A stretch of DNA of 64,000 nt from Pseudalkalibacillus salsuginis (lineage in GTDB: Bacteria; Bacillota; Bacilli; Bacillales; Fictibacillaceae): the NCBI RefSeq assembly GCF_021646685.1, contig NZ_JAKJHW010000007.1:62001-126000 (forward strand), written 5' to 3'. The translations under genes were made by a program, and so were the position numbers. Each line of letters begins with the position of its first letter. The first letter of the stretch is position 1. The notes below the pieces were generated by a model that saw only the letters and a list, made by a program, of their open reading frames with translations, was not told the DNA's origin and did no database searches. Shown piece by piece: positions 42,849 through 50,959 of the stretch.

Positions 42849-44099
42849 TTACTGATAATGATACGCCGTTTTCAAAAGAGACTGTGCTTTCTCTTTTACG
42901 GTAAAATAGACTTCCTCAAAAGGAATCCCGTATTGCATGGCCGCTTTTCGGATATCCTCATATTCGGGGGAAACCTGATAAATTTTATGATTCTTATAAC
43001 CTACTTTTACTGAAATATTCCCAAAACTGGTCTCCACTACTTCTATACGACGTTCCAAGGCAATTCGGTTCCATAAAGTTTTTCTTATCCCGAACGTTGA
43101 CGTTTCATGTAATAAGATTTCTTCCAAACTATCAGAATGGCTTGGACTAGCTAAAACTGTCACCAATGTACCCGGACGATTCTTCTTCATTTGGACAGGT
43201 GTATAATAGGCATCCAGTGCGCCTGATTCAAACAATTTTTCCATTACATAACCAAACGTCTCGCCAGTCATATCGTCGATTTGGCACTCGAGGACTTCAA
43301 TCGGTTCCCTATCCTGTTCAACCAATCGTTCTTCAAATAAAATGGCCCGTAAGACATTCGGATGGTCAAAGTTTTTCTTACCTGCTCCATATCCAATACG
43401 TTCCATTGTAATTGCAGGAATCTGTCCGAATTCTGATGCGAGGGCTTTCAAAAAACCTGCTCCTGTAGGTGTAGTCAGCTCTGCTTCAACATGGAAGTCA
43501 GCAAGAGGAATGCCTTTTAAGATTTCAGCGGTTGCAGGCGCAGGAATAGGATATAGCCCATGTGCCATTTGCACCTTCCCATATCCCGTTGGTACAGGAG
43601 AAGCGATTATTCTTTCAACATTGAGGTTTTCCAAACCAAGGCATACACCGATCACATCAATGATTGAATCCATCGACCCCACTTCATGGAAATGGACATC
43701 AGCCGGATCCATTCCGTGTATTTTTCCTTCCGCTAGAGCAATTACTTCAAATACTGCTTTACTTCGCTCCTTTACACGTACTGGCAGGTCACTATGTTCG
43801 ATCATTTCGAGGATGGTCGCCGCCTTCCGATGTTCATGATGGTGTGAATCATCCCTATGATGATGTTCATCGTGTTCATGGTGATGATGGCTACCTATCG
43901 AATTGAACAATTCCAGCACCAACTCCTTGGATGCGATTCCCTTCTTGTCGACCTGTTTCACGCCTAATTTGAAGGGATCAATCGGCAGTTTTTCCAGTTC
44001 CTCAGTAATATATTGGATATCAGCACCTAGATCAATCAGTGCGGTCAATGTCATGTCACCAGAGATCCCTGATTGACAATCAAGATATAGACATTTCAT
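42849..44099 (-). CDS. larC: Nickel-pincer cofactor biosynthesis protein LarC
   Basis: A 416-residue protein inserting Ni into the pincer nucleotide with CTP in the LarA cofactor route. Family stretches: CQSGISGDMTLTALIDLGAD at 9-28 and LTTPTGAGFLKALASEFG. A His-rich segment at about 70-92 (SHHHHEHDEHHHRDD) is a likely nickel-binding loop. Some lactobacilli make two frames by programmed frameshifting; here the frame is single and uninterrupted, so a full-length LarC is made directly. The ATG overlaps the end of larB by 20 bases. LarB, LarC and LarE, with the LarA homologue 5 kb away, are the full set for the cofactor. Confidence 0.92.
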   Translation of the reverse strand: MKCLYLDCQSGISGDMTLTALIDLGADIQYITEELEKLPIDPFKLGVKQVDKKGIASKELVLELFNSIGSHHHHEHDEHHHRDDSHHHEHRKAATILEMIEHSDLPVRVKERSKAVFEVIALAEGKIHGMDPADVHFHEVGSMDSIIDVIGVCLGLENLNVERIIASPVPTGYGKVQMAHGLYPIPAPATAEILKGIPLADFHVEAELTTPTGAGFLKALASEFGQIPAITMERIGYGAGKKNFDHPNVLRAILFEERLVEQDREPIEVLECQIDDMTGETFGYVMEKLFESGALDAYYTPVQMKKNRPGTLVTVLASPSHSDSLEEILLHETSTFGIRKTLWNRIALERRIEVVETSFGNISVKVGYKNHKIYQVSPEYEDIRKAAMQYGIPFEEVYFTVKEKAQSLLKTAYHYQ

Positions 44100-44775
44100 T
44101 GTCTACCCCCTCTGTCGCAAGCTGCAGAATTAGTGCCGCCTGGTAGGCAGCCCCGAAACCATTGTCGATATTGACCACACTCATACCAGACGCACAAGAA
44201 GTCAACATCCCCAATAATGGTGTCAAACCTTCCAAATGAGCGCCATAACCGACAGAAGTCGGAACCGCAATGACGGGACGACGCACCAATCCACCCACCA
44301 CACTTGGCAAGGCTCCCTCCATACCTGCAACCACGATAAGGACACTTGCTTTTGTAATCTCCTCCCGATAGGCAAGCAGGCGATCGATCCCTGCAACTCC
44401 TACATCATAAAGCCTTTTTACTTTACAGCCCATCCATTCTGCTGTCACCGCAGCTTCTTCCGCAACGGACAAGTCTGAAGTGCCCGCACATAGAACCATG
44501 ACTTCTCCCCTGTAAAATTGGGAGGAAACACCATGACGTAAGATCCGTGAAACCTCGTCATATTCAGCTGAAGGAAATTGGGGCAGCAATTCCTCCGCTT
44601 TCTCCTCTGATAATCTCGTCACCATCACCTTTCCATGATGCGCTATCAACCTCCCCATGATTTGAGAAATCTGCCCTCCCGTTTTCCCCTCACCGTAAAT
44701 GACCTCTGGGAAACCAGTACGCTTCTCTCGATCTATATCTACTTTACTGAATCCTAAATCTTCAAAATTATCCAT
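44080..44775 (-). CDS. larB: Nickel-pincer cofactor biosynthesis protein LarB (NaAD carboxylase/hydrolase)
   Basis: 231 residues of the PurE-like LarB family. The mark GFPEVIYGEGKT lies near residue 20; VLCAGTSDLSVAEEA, VIVVAGMEGALPSVVGGLV and the closing GFGAAYQAALIL complete it. It makes the first step from nicotinic acid adenine dinucleotide. The N-terminal helix that precedes DHHR in other LarB proteins is short, and DIDREKRTGFP replaces the DHHRxxRxGFP motif. The start ATG has AGGTGAT a few bases before it. Overlap with larC suggests coupled translation. Confidence 0.88.
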   Translation of the reverse strand: MDNFEDLGFSKVDIDREKRTGFPEVIYGEGKTGGQISQIMGRLIAHHGKVMVTRLSEEKAEELLPQFPSAEYDEVSRILRHGVSSQFYRGEVMVLCAGTSDLSVAEEAAVTAEWMGCKVKRLYDVGVAGIDRLLAYREEITKASVLIVVAGMEGALPSVVGGLVRRPVIAVPTSVGYGAHLEGLTPLLGMLTSCASGMSVVNIDNGFGAAYQAALILQLATEGVDNEMSIS

Positions 44776-44833
44776 TCGATCACCTGCAGTCTCTATTAGT
44801 TAGGTGTTAATTTTTAAAGATAATTACTTTTAG

Positions 44834-45241
44834 CTAACTTCTCGACATCCCCATGGGAAAAGGCATCCCGGCAATATCCCGTAGGATCGTACCGACACCC
44901 AACAAACTGATGTAAACCAACGAATAAGAGCTCTTGTTTTGTCTGACCTTGAATGCTTTACTTGCTGAAAATGATGTTAATCCCAGATAAATCAACATCA
45001 AGCCGACTATGATTTCAAAAGTTACCTCCCAGGCCTTGGAATTCTCGTATTCGTCACCGATAAAAGTAAAAATACGAACAACAACGTCAACGTATGTCCG
45101 ATACCCCAGTACAAACCAAGATAACTGTATTTCAATGATGACTTATGTTTTCCCACCATCGTGGGTACTGCGATGACATGGTCTGGCTCAATGCTTGCTT
45201 GAAACCGACCAAGAATCCGATTCCTAATAAGGCTGCCATTT
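44834..45241 (-). pseudogene. Broken nickel/cobalt transporter of the NicO/UreH/RcnA type
   Basis: The ATG at 45241 starts MAALLGIGFLVGFKQA, then a 1-base shift leads to IEPDHVIAVPTMVG and YWGIGHTLTLL, the H(A)x(E)PDH and WGxGH motifs of this transporter group. A second shift leads to GLMLIYLGLTSF, and the frame closes with GMSRS. At least two frameshifts are present and the middle (the HGLAGS-type helix) is missing, so the product should be dead. It directly follows larE on the same strand, where a nickel transporter would be expected. Confidence 0.7.
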
Positions 45242-45247
45242 CTTCCA

Positions 45248-46072
45248 CTACACCTGCCCCACTTCTGTTCCAAGAACCTTATTCATACTTCCGCTTTTGT
45301 ACCCGGTCAAGTCCATTGTTACATATGCGTAACCGATCTCTTTCAACTTCACTTCAACTTCTTGATGATGGTTCAATAATTGTTCCATGGAGTCTGGCTC
45401 TACTTCAATCCTGGCGATATCACCATGAGTCCGGACACGAACCTGCCGGATCCCTATTCTGCGTATCACTTTTTCCGACTCATCTACCATTCTCAATTTA
45501 TCGATCGTGATCTTTTCCCCGTAGGCGATCCTTGATGAAAGACACGCAAACGATGGCTTGTCCCAGGTTGGAAGCCCCATTTGCTGTGAAAGCTCACGTA
45601 TTTCACTTTTATACAAACCCGCCTCCTGGAGGGGGCCTCTCACACTATATTCTTTCGCCGCTTTCGTACCAGGCCGGTGCTCGCCAAGATCATCTGCGAT
45701 AAGACCGAAAGCAATATTTCGGTAGTTCTTCGCCTTCATGATCGGAATAAGATGTTCGAACAAGCTTTTCTTACAGAAGTAGCACCGATTCGGTGTATTC
45801 TCCGAATACCCTGGAATCTCCAGTTCTGACGTTTCAATCACTTCATGTTTCGATCCTAACAAAGCAGCCAGTTTCTTTGCTTCTTCCAATTCCTCAAATG
45901 GGTAGGTTTCACTATCTGCTGTCACCGCAAGTACTTTTTCTTCGCCAAGTGTATCAATGGCTGTTTTCAATAAAAAAGTACTGTCAACCCCTCCCGAAAA
46001 TGCAATGACAACGGTTTCCATTTCTCGTAATAAGTATTGAAGTCTTTGATACTTTTCCAGCATCCCATTCAT
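45248..46072 (-). CDS. larE: Nickel-pincer cofactor sulfur-transfer protein LarE
   Basis: A 274-residue ATP pyrophosphatase. The PP-loop AFSGGVDSTFLLK is at about 24-36. Cysteines: Cys97 and Cys100 in NRCYFCKKSL and Cys177 in KPSFACLSSR, the last corresponding to the sulfur-donor cysteine of LarE. Three cysteines could instead hold an Fe-S cluster, as proposed for the cysteine-rich LarE type, which would avoid self-sacrifice; that is inference. It sulfurates the pincer precursor in two rounds. Its 3' end sits 7 bases from the broken nickel transporter. It is the first gene of the larE-larB-larC unit. Confidence 0.92.
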   Translation of the reverse strand: MNGMLEKYQRLQYLLREMETVVIAFSGGVDSTFLLKTAIDTLGEEKVLAVTADSETYPFEELEEAKKLAALLGSKHEVIETSELEIPGYSENTPNRCYFCKKSLFEHLIPIMKAKNYRNIAFGLIADDLGEHRPGTKAAKEYSVRGPLQEAGLYKSEIRELSQQMGLPTWDKPSFACLSSRIAYGEKITIDKLRMVDESEKVIRRIGIRQVRVRTHGDIARIEVEPDSMEQLLNHHQEVEVKLKEIGYAYVTMDLTGYKSGSMNKVLGTEVGQV

Positions 46073-46175
46073 CCTTTGTTGACTAGATTTTGGTTACGTT
46101 TAAATTCATCCTACTTATTAGTTTGAAATTATACCTAATATTTTGATAATTTGAAATAGTTCCTTTCACATTTAT

Positions 46176-46221
46176 GGTGTTTATAGGTACCTGTTTCTAA
46201 TTTTTTATTTCTTCGTTTCCC
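46176..46221. repeat. Dispersed repeat, copy 1 of two (GTGTTTATAGG...CTGTTTCTAA)
   Basis: The 46-base stretch from GGTGTTTATAGGTACCTGTT resembles 48021-48066 (GTGTTTATAGGACCTGTTTC). The flanking sequence differs. Confidence 0.4.
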
Positions 46222-46290
46222 ATTTGTTCTTTCTAATTCCCTATTTTTTGTTCTGCCTCTACAATGTTTTTAGATACTCATTTACTTATT

Positions 46291-46477
46291 CTAATAACAA
46301 ATGATGATGCAGAAGCAATTGAAGAACTTTCCGATGTATTGGAAATAATTCATTTTTGGTAAAAGATTCACGGCATAAGCATCAAAGACGTTGAAGAGGT
46401 TAGGAGGAAAAAAATTCCTTAAGCGTAGAGGATTTTATGAAAGGTTGTACTTAATTGACGTAGAGCGACGAAAGTAA
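46291..46477 (+). pseudogene. C-terminal half of a phosphoribosyl-ATP pyrophosphohydrolase-like (MazG-type) gene, broken
   Basis: The frame reads NDDAEAIEELSDVLEIIHFW, a stop, then KIHGISIKDVEEVRRKK, then after a shift RRGFYERLYLIDVERRK. This is the order EALEELADVLEVI / HGxSxEEVEEIRKKK / RGGFKERIFLIEVE of small NTP pyrophosphohydrolases in Bacillus. An in-frame stop and a frameshift make it non-functional. The N-terminal half appears on the opposite strand at 46496-46684. Confidence 0.65.
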
Positions 46478-46495
46478 AAATTCTTTGATTTCTAA

Positions 46496-46684
46496 TTAGG
46501 TAAACGGGGTCATTTCAGGAGTTACCGTGAAGCCTGGTCCTTTTTTCCTCAGTTCTTTGACATACATTTGTTTATCAAGTTTTTTAAATTTACACTTTGT
46601 ACCACTTTGTTCTATTAACGTTCTTGGTCGAAGTCCAATTTGGGCGGAGCGGGTATTCGCTGGTTGTGCGATGTTTTTTTGCAT
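46496..46684 (-). pseudogene. Displaced N-terminal half of the same pyrophosphohydrolase-like gene
   Basis: A 62-residue frame. Residues ~20-46 (RTLIEQSGTKCKFKKLDKQMYVKELRKK) match the N-terminal RDKIPEIIEQSGKK...EYIKELKKK part of the MazG-like proteins. The rest (GPGFTVTPEMTPFT) does not fit. It faces the opposite way to the C-terminal half at 46291-46477, so an inversion broke the gene. There is no clear ribosome site. Alternatively it is a small independent protein. Confidence 0.45.
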
Positions 46685-46747
46685 TCTTATAGTACAAGTT
46701 GTATAGCCATTTTAATTATTCGTTTGAAATTATAAATGGCGGTTGGA

Positions 46748-47443
46748 TTATACGCTGTGCTTATCAGTCAGGAGCTCATCAAGGGCCACTTGGTTAAATC
46801 CCTTAATGATCAGCCAGAGGGCCATTGCCATCTCCTGCACGGCCAATGGTATATACAAAATATCAAGGTGAAGGTTTAATCCAAATAACTTTAATAAGTC
46901 GACAGCCACATAGATAACCGCTCCGATCAAGCCCCATCCGGACAACCAACGAGGGATAAGTTTGGTGAGATAGAAGAGGGTGTATAACAACATTGCCCCG
47001 ATGATAAAAACAATAGTCAAAACGGGGCTCATGATGTCATTAGCCTGAAGCAGGACATTGCCAATAACCTGTAAAGAAGCCGCTTCTGCCCCAGCGGCCG
47101 TGAATTCTTTGCTGAACACGCCTAACAATAACCAACTGACTACCATTAAGATATATGTGCTTCCCTCTAGTGGACCTCGGAAAACAACCATCCCTAGTGC
47201 CAGGGCTTCATTCTTTTTTTTAAAGAGTGGGTACAGGAAAATAGGCATCGCCGTTAACGAAAGCCCCATCAAGAGCACGAAAAATGCGCCCAGGTTAAGC
47301 TGCGACGGATTAGCGGCAATTCTGGTTAGAAAATCCTCTCCAGCAAGCAGATTCCTGGTAACAACCAGGCTTAAAATCCCCGATACCGTTCCGATGATGT
47401 ACAGGACACCTACGATCACTGCAGTCATTCTGTAAGGTTTCAT
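46748..47443 (-). CDS. DUF4386 family integral membrane protein
   Basis: A 231-residue protein with six hydrophobic spans spaced across its whole length. The N-terminal RMTAVIVGVLYIIGTVSGILSL and the later LLQANDIMSPVLTIVFIIGAMLLYTLFYLTKLIPRWLSGWGLIG are typical of DUF4386. Function unknown. No operon partner is present: the broken pyrophosphohydrolase pieces lie downstream and a long empty stretch upstream. Confidence 0.82.
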   Translation of the reverse strand: MKPYRMTAVIVGVLYIIGTVSGILSLVVTRNLLAGEDFLTRIAANPSQLNLGAFFVLLMGLSLTAMPIFLYPLFKKKNEALALGMVVFRGPLEGSTYILMVVSWLLLGVFSKEFTAAGAEAASLQVIGNVLLQANDIMSPVLTIVFIIGAMLLYTLFYLTKLIPRWLSGWGLIGAVIYVAVDLLKLFGLNLHLDILYIPLAVQEMAMALWLIIKGFNQVALDELLTDKHSV

Positions 47444-48180
47444 TTTTTTATTCTCCTTGGTTTTTTATGTTGTTTCAGTATATCGGCTGCTCTCATTTTG
47501 ACATGCGAAATCTCGCCGTATAAAAAGGTCACGTCATAATGACTCGTCTATAAATAAAAGCAAATTTTTTGTCTTTTTATGGAAAGTAGTGAGTAGTAGA
47601 CCAGCTGCTTTCAATAGGTTGTGGGCTACTATTATTGATTAAGTTGTTAAGCATTTCTGTATATTCAAATCTATATTCACGTATCATTATTAAATGCCCC
47701 CTAGCCCCATCAATTCTTATCTTCCACAGTGCCCTTTAACGGAATAAACAAATTCATTTATTCATCCTTATTTTACCACATAAAAAAGATCGTAAAGAGT
47801 TTTGACGGCAGGCGAATGTTAGTTTTTTTATAAGAGAAGACATTATCTGTTGTCCAAAAATTACCGTTATATTTCAAAGGACATTTCTTCTGTCATTATC
47901 GGTTATGTACCTCAACATAGAACCCTTTAGACACCAGAAAGGCATTAATAATTTTAAAAGTTAATGTTTCGTGTAATTGTTTGATATAAACTGAACAATC
48001 ATGCCCACCTTCACATCTCTAGTGTTTATAGGACCTGTTTCTAAACTTCCCATTCTTCGTTTTCCAGTGTAGGAAACTTGGGGGAGGCTGAACCTTAATT
48101 GCCCTTATACTGAATAAGTATTAAATACTTTTTTGCGGTCAAAGATATCAACATTAACCTTTAGCAAAACGTCAATCTTT
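47444..48180. other. Long intergenic region with repeats but no gene
   Basis: About 740 bp. It holds a short dispersed repeat (47764-47795) also present at 24239-24269, the second copy of the GTGTTTATAGG repeat (48021-48066), and a diverged copy of the GGGCTTTGCCAAGCC repeat (48067-48120). No ORF with a ribosome site is seen. The last 60 bases carry the adeC leader; I found no purine riboswitch core in them. Confidence 0.5.
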
Positions 48181-48194
48181 TAGGGAGGGATAAT

Positions 48195-49934
48195 ATGAAT
48201 CCGGATAAAATGCAGTTAAAGAAACGGATTGCGGTAGCAAGCAGGCAAATTCCTGCTGATATCGTCATAAAAAATGCTCGTATCATTGATGTGTTCAACA
48301 TTGAGATCATTGCAGGGGATATTGCGATTGCGGATGGAATATTCGTTGGAATCGGAGAGTTCAACGGTACACAAGTCATTGATGCTGAAAATCGATTTAT
48401 TTGTCCTTCCTTCATTGATGGTCATGTCCATATCGAATCGTCCATGGTGACACCTGCTGAATTTGCGAAAGTCGTCCTTCCTCATGGGATCACAACCGTC
48501 ATCACAGATCCTCATGAAATTGCAAACGTGTCAGGCAAGGAAGGTATCAACTTCATGTTGGACAACTCTGAAAACCTGGAATTGGATGTTTTCATCATGC
48601 TTCCGTCCTCTGTCCCAGCGACCTCAGTCGAAAATTCCGGCGCAAAGCTGTCAGCATCTGATCTGGAGCCTTTTTATCATCACAAAAGAGTACTCGGCTT
48701 AGCCGAAGTGATGGACTTCCCTTCCTTACGATCTGCTGATGATGAGTTGGTCGATAAGATCGCGATGACATCTAATTACAGCCCGAATATGGATGGCCAT
48801 CTGGCTGGATTGGGTACGGATGCCATCAATATCTACAAGGCCGCTGGTGTTCAAACCGATCATGAATGCAATACAGTCGAGGATGCACTGGAACGTCTAA
48901 AACGAGGCATGTATCTCTTGATTCGTGAGGGATCTGTAGCAAAAGATTTGAAATCACTGATCTCTGTCGTCAATCAAAACAATGCACGGCGCTGCCTCTT
49001 CTGTTCGGATGATAAACACTTGGATGATCTCATTCAGGAAGGTAGCATCGATCATAACGTCCGTTTAGCGATCCAATCCGGGTTGGACCCCTTGATTGCT
49101 GTACAGATGGCTTCATTAAACGCTGCTGAATGCTATGGATTGAAGCAGAAAGGCGCAATCGCACCGGGTTATGAGGCTGACTTCTTACTAATGGATGATT
49201 TGGATTCAATTGATATTAAAGAAGTCTATAAATCTGGAAAGCTTATTGCACGGGAGGGTGAGTATGTCGGCAAGCTTGTAAAAAAGAAAAACCCCGGACA
49301 AAAGCTGTTGAACACAGTAAACGTTTCCGGAATTAATAAAAAAGATTTACAAATTACGATCGGAAAATCAGGTTTAGCAAATATCATCGGAATCATACCA
49401 AACCAATTGACTACCAATCACCTACAAGAACAAGTCGTTGTTGAAAACGGCGTATTCGTTCCGTCTCGCGAAAAAGATCAGCAAAAGTTAGTCGTGGTTG
49501 AAAGGCATAAGCATACTGGGAATGTAGGATTGGGCATCGTAAAAGGATTCGCTCTGGAAAATGGTGCTATTGCAACGACTATCGCCCACGATTCGCACAA
49601 CATCGTTGCGACTGGAACGAATGACGAAGACCTTCTATTGGCGATTCAAACCCTTAAAGAAATAAATGGTGGACTAGTCATTATTAAAAATGGTAAAGTC
49701 CTTGTCTCCTTAGCCCTTCCGATTGCTGGTCTGATGTCCGATCAAGGATTCCATTCGATCGCCACCGGACTTCATCAAGTGAAGCAAGGACTTTTAGATC
49801 TTGGATTCAAATCAGGATTCAATCCGTTTTTGACCCTTTCATTTCTGACCCTGCCCGTCATACCAGCCTTGAAATTGACTGATCTAGGTCTATTTGATGT
49901 CAAAACTTTTCAGCACATCGAAGTAAGCCTTTAA
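48195..49934 (+). CDS. adeC: Adenine deaminase
   Basis: A 579-residue amidohydrolase of the Ade family. Metal-binding His77 and His79 in IDGHVHIESSM and the later DHECNTVEDALERLKRGMYLLIREGS and CLFCSDDKHLDDL are diagnostic for adenine deaminase. It converts adenine to hypoxanthine for purine salvage. GGGAGGGAT is well placed before the ATG. A single-gene unit. Confidence 0.93.
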   Translation: MNPDKMQLKKRIAVASRQIPADIVIKNARIIDVFNIEIIAGDIAIADGIFVGIGEFNGTQVIDAENRFICPSFIDGHVHIESSMVTPAEFAKVVLPHGITTVITDPHEIANVSGKEGINFMLDNSENLELDVFIMLPSSVPATSVENSGAKLSASDLEPFYHHKRVLGLAEVMDFPSLRSADDELVDKIAMTSNYSPNMDGHLAGLGTDAINIYKAAGVQTDHECNTVEDALERLKRGMYLLIREGSVAKDLKSLISVVNQNNARRCLFCSDDKHLDDLIQEGSIDHNVRLAIQSGLDPLIAVQMASLNAAECYGLKQKGAIAPGYEADFLLMDDLDSIDIKEVYKSGKLIAREGEYVGKLVKKKNPGQKLLNTVNVSGINKKDLQITIGKSGLANIIGIIPNQLTTNHLQEQVVVENGVFVPSREKDQQKLVVVERHKHTGNVGLGIVKGFALENGAIATTIAHDSHNIVATGTNDEDLLLAIQTLKEINGGLVIIKNGKVLVSLALPIAGLMSDQGFHSIATGLHQVKQGLLDLGFKSGFNPFLTLSFLTLPVIPALKLTDLGLFDVKTFQHIEVSL

Positions 49935-50147
49935 CATCATGTATTATTTTTCTTCATTGCTCATGGTGTGGAAATGAAGGGAGAGTAGTCTGACAAGCCG
50001 CTCACCTGACGGAAACCCTTCGCTCTGCCTCAGTTAATACTCGTGAAAAAGCAATCATCAAATGGGGGGATTTCCAACAGGTTTCTGTAGTAAATTTTTC
50101 CCCGATCCTCTATAAACAGTTGCAAGGCAATCTTAGAGAAAACAACA

Positions 50148-50175
50148 GAAAGGATGCATGTCGCATCCCTTCTAG
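50148..50175 (-). terminator. Weak terminator of the PepSY gene
   Basis: AGGATGC (50151-50157) pairs with GCATCC (50163-50168). The following minus-strand bases are only moderately U-rich. It overlaps the stop codon region of the gene ending at 50172. Confidence 0.45.
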
Positions 50176-50756
50176 TCGTTCTCCCGTTCCTTATCTATTT
50201 CAAGCACTTTTCCGTCAGAGGCTGAAATTTCAATGTCTGCTTCACGGTTCTTCGACATCTTGATTTCAATTTCATAAACGTAATGGTCATCATCTTCATC
50301 CAGCTCAACTTTTGTCACTTTTCCATCAGCTTGTTTCAATGCGATGGCGATCGCCTCTTCTTTAGAAATTAAATCACGTTTTTCGATTAATTCTGCTTTA
50401 CTTCCTTTATCATGATCTTCATCGTCATCTGCCTCGATTGCTAAGATTTCACCTGAGTATGCATCTATATGGACTTCATGATCTTCACTTTCTACATCGA
50501 TATCCACTTTATAAACTTGTTTTCCATGTTCTTCTTCAATTTCCACTTCATCAACGTTACCCTTTACTTCTTTTAAGGCGATCCTCTCAGCCTCAGAGAT
50601 CGAAATCATGTTTTCGCCGGCATTTTTGGTATTTTCATTTGTTAGTCCGTTTTTCTTTATTCCTCGTCCATCATCGTCATCCATCGCTTTCACCACTCCG
50701 ATTCCTCCGATTGCCAATGTCCCAGCCAAAGTGCACATGATGATTTTTTTCTTCAT
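50172..50756 (-). CDS. Secreted protein with two PepSY domains (YkoJ-like)
   Basis: 194 residues. A signal peptide (MKKKIIMCTLAGTLAIGGIGVVKA) is followed by two PepSY repeats, about 50-110 (ISISEAERIALKEVKGNVDEVEIEEEHGKQVYKVDID) and about 130-190 (LISKEEAIAIALKQADGKVTKVELDEDDDHYVYEIEI). The protein is extremely acidic. In B. subtilis, ykoI and ykoJ encode PepSY proteins next to the ykoGH two-component genes; here the TCS lies at 52.7-54.8 kb and another PepSY protein at 52045. A role in sensing or inhibiting an extracytoplasmic process, perhaps proteolysis or metal stress, is possible but unproven. Confidence 0.85.
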   Translation of the reverse strand: MKKKIIMCTLAGTLAIGGIGVVKAMDDDDGRGIKKNGLTNENTKNAGENMISISEAERIALKEVKGNVDEVEIEEEHGKQVYKVDIDVESEDHEVHIDAYSGEILAIEADDDEDHDKGSKAELIEKRDLISKEEAIAIALKQADGKVTKVELDEDDDHYVYEIEIKMSKNREADIEISASDGKVLEIDKEREND

Positions 50757-50851
50757 CTCTCATACCTCCTGTAATTGTTGTTTACAAATACATCATATCC
50801 ACCCGAGATTAAAACAATTGGAAAGGAACATTAGAAAACGATGAGAATTCA

Positions 50852-50910
50852 GTGCCAGGCACCGATTTAAACCCCTTCTCCCATATGGGTTCTCAAACGG
50901 TGCCTGGCAC
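50852..50910. repeat. Single unit of the GGTGCC-palindrome repeat
   Basis: The palindromes GTGCCAGGCAC (50852-50862) and GGTGCCTGGCAC (50899-50910) frame a body with the same CCCCTTCT...GGTTCTCAAAC layout as the 48-bp tandem repeat at 5380-5537. Confidence 0.75.
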
Positions 50911-50919
50911 GGATGACAT

Positions 50920-50952
50920 AAAAAGCTGGCTCATGTATGTGAGTCCAGCTTA
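50920..50952 (-). terminator. Rho-independent terminator of the 3D-domain protein gene
   Basis: AAGCTGGCTCA (50922-50932) pairs with TGAGTCCAGCTT (50940-50951) with a bulge. The adjacent AAAA gives a U tail on the minus strand. Confidence 0.75.
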
Positions 50953-50959
50953 ATAAAAA

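Noticed and set aside
43342-43839. Plus-strand 165-residue ORF opposite larC
   Set aside because: Shadow of the larC gene, which has the domain evidence and ribosome site.
48120-48194. Possible purine riboswitch before adeC
   Set aside because: The conserved core helices and loop motifs of the purine aptamer are not present.
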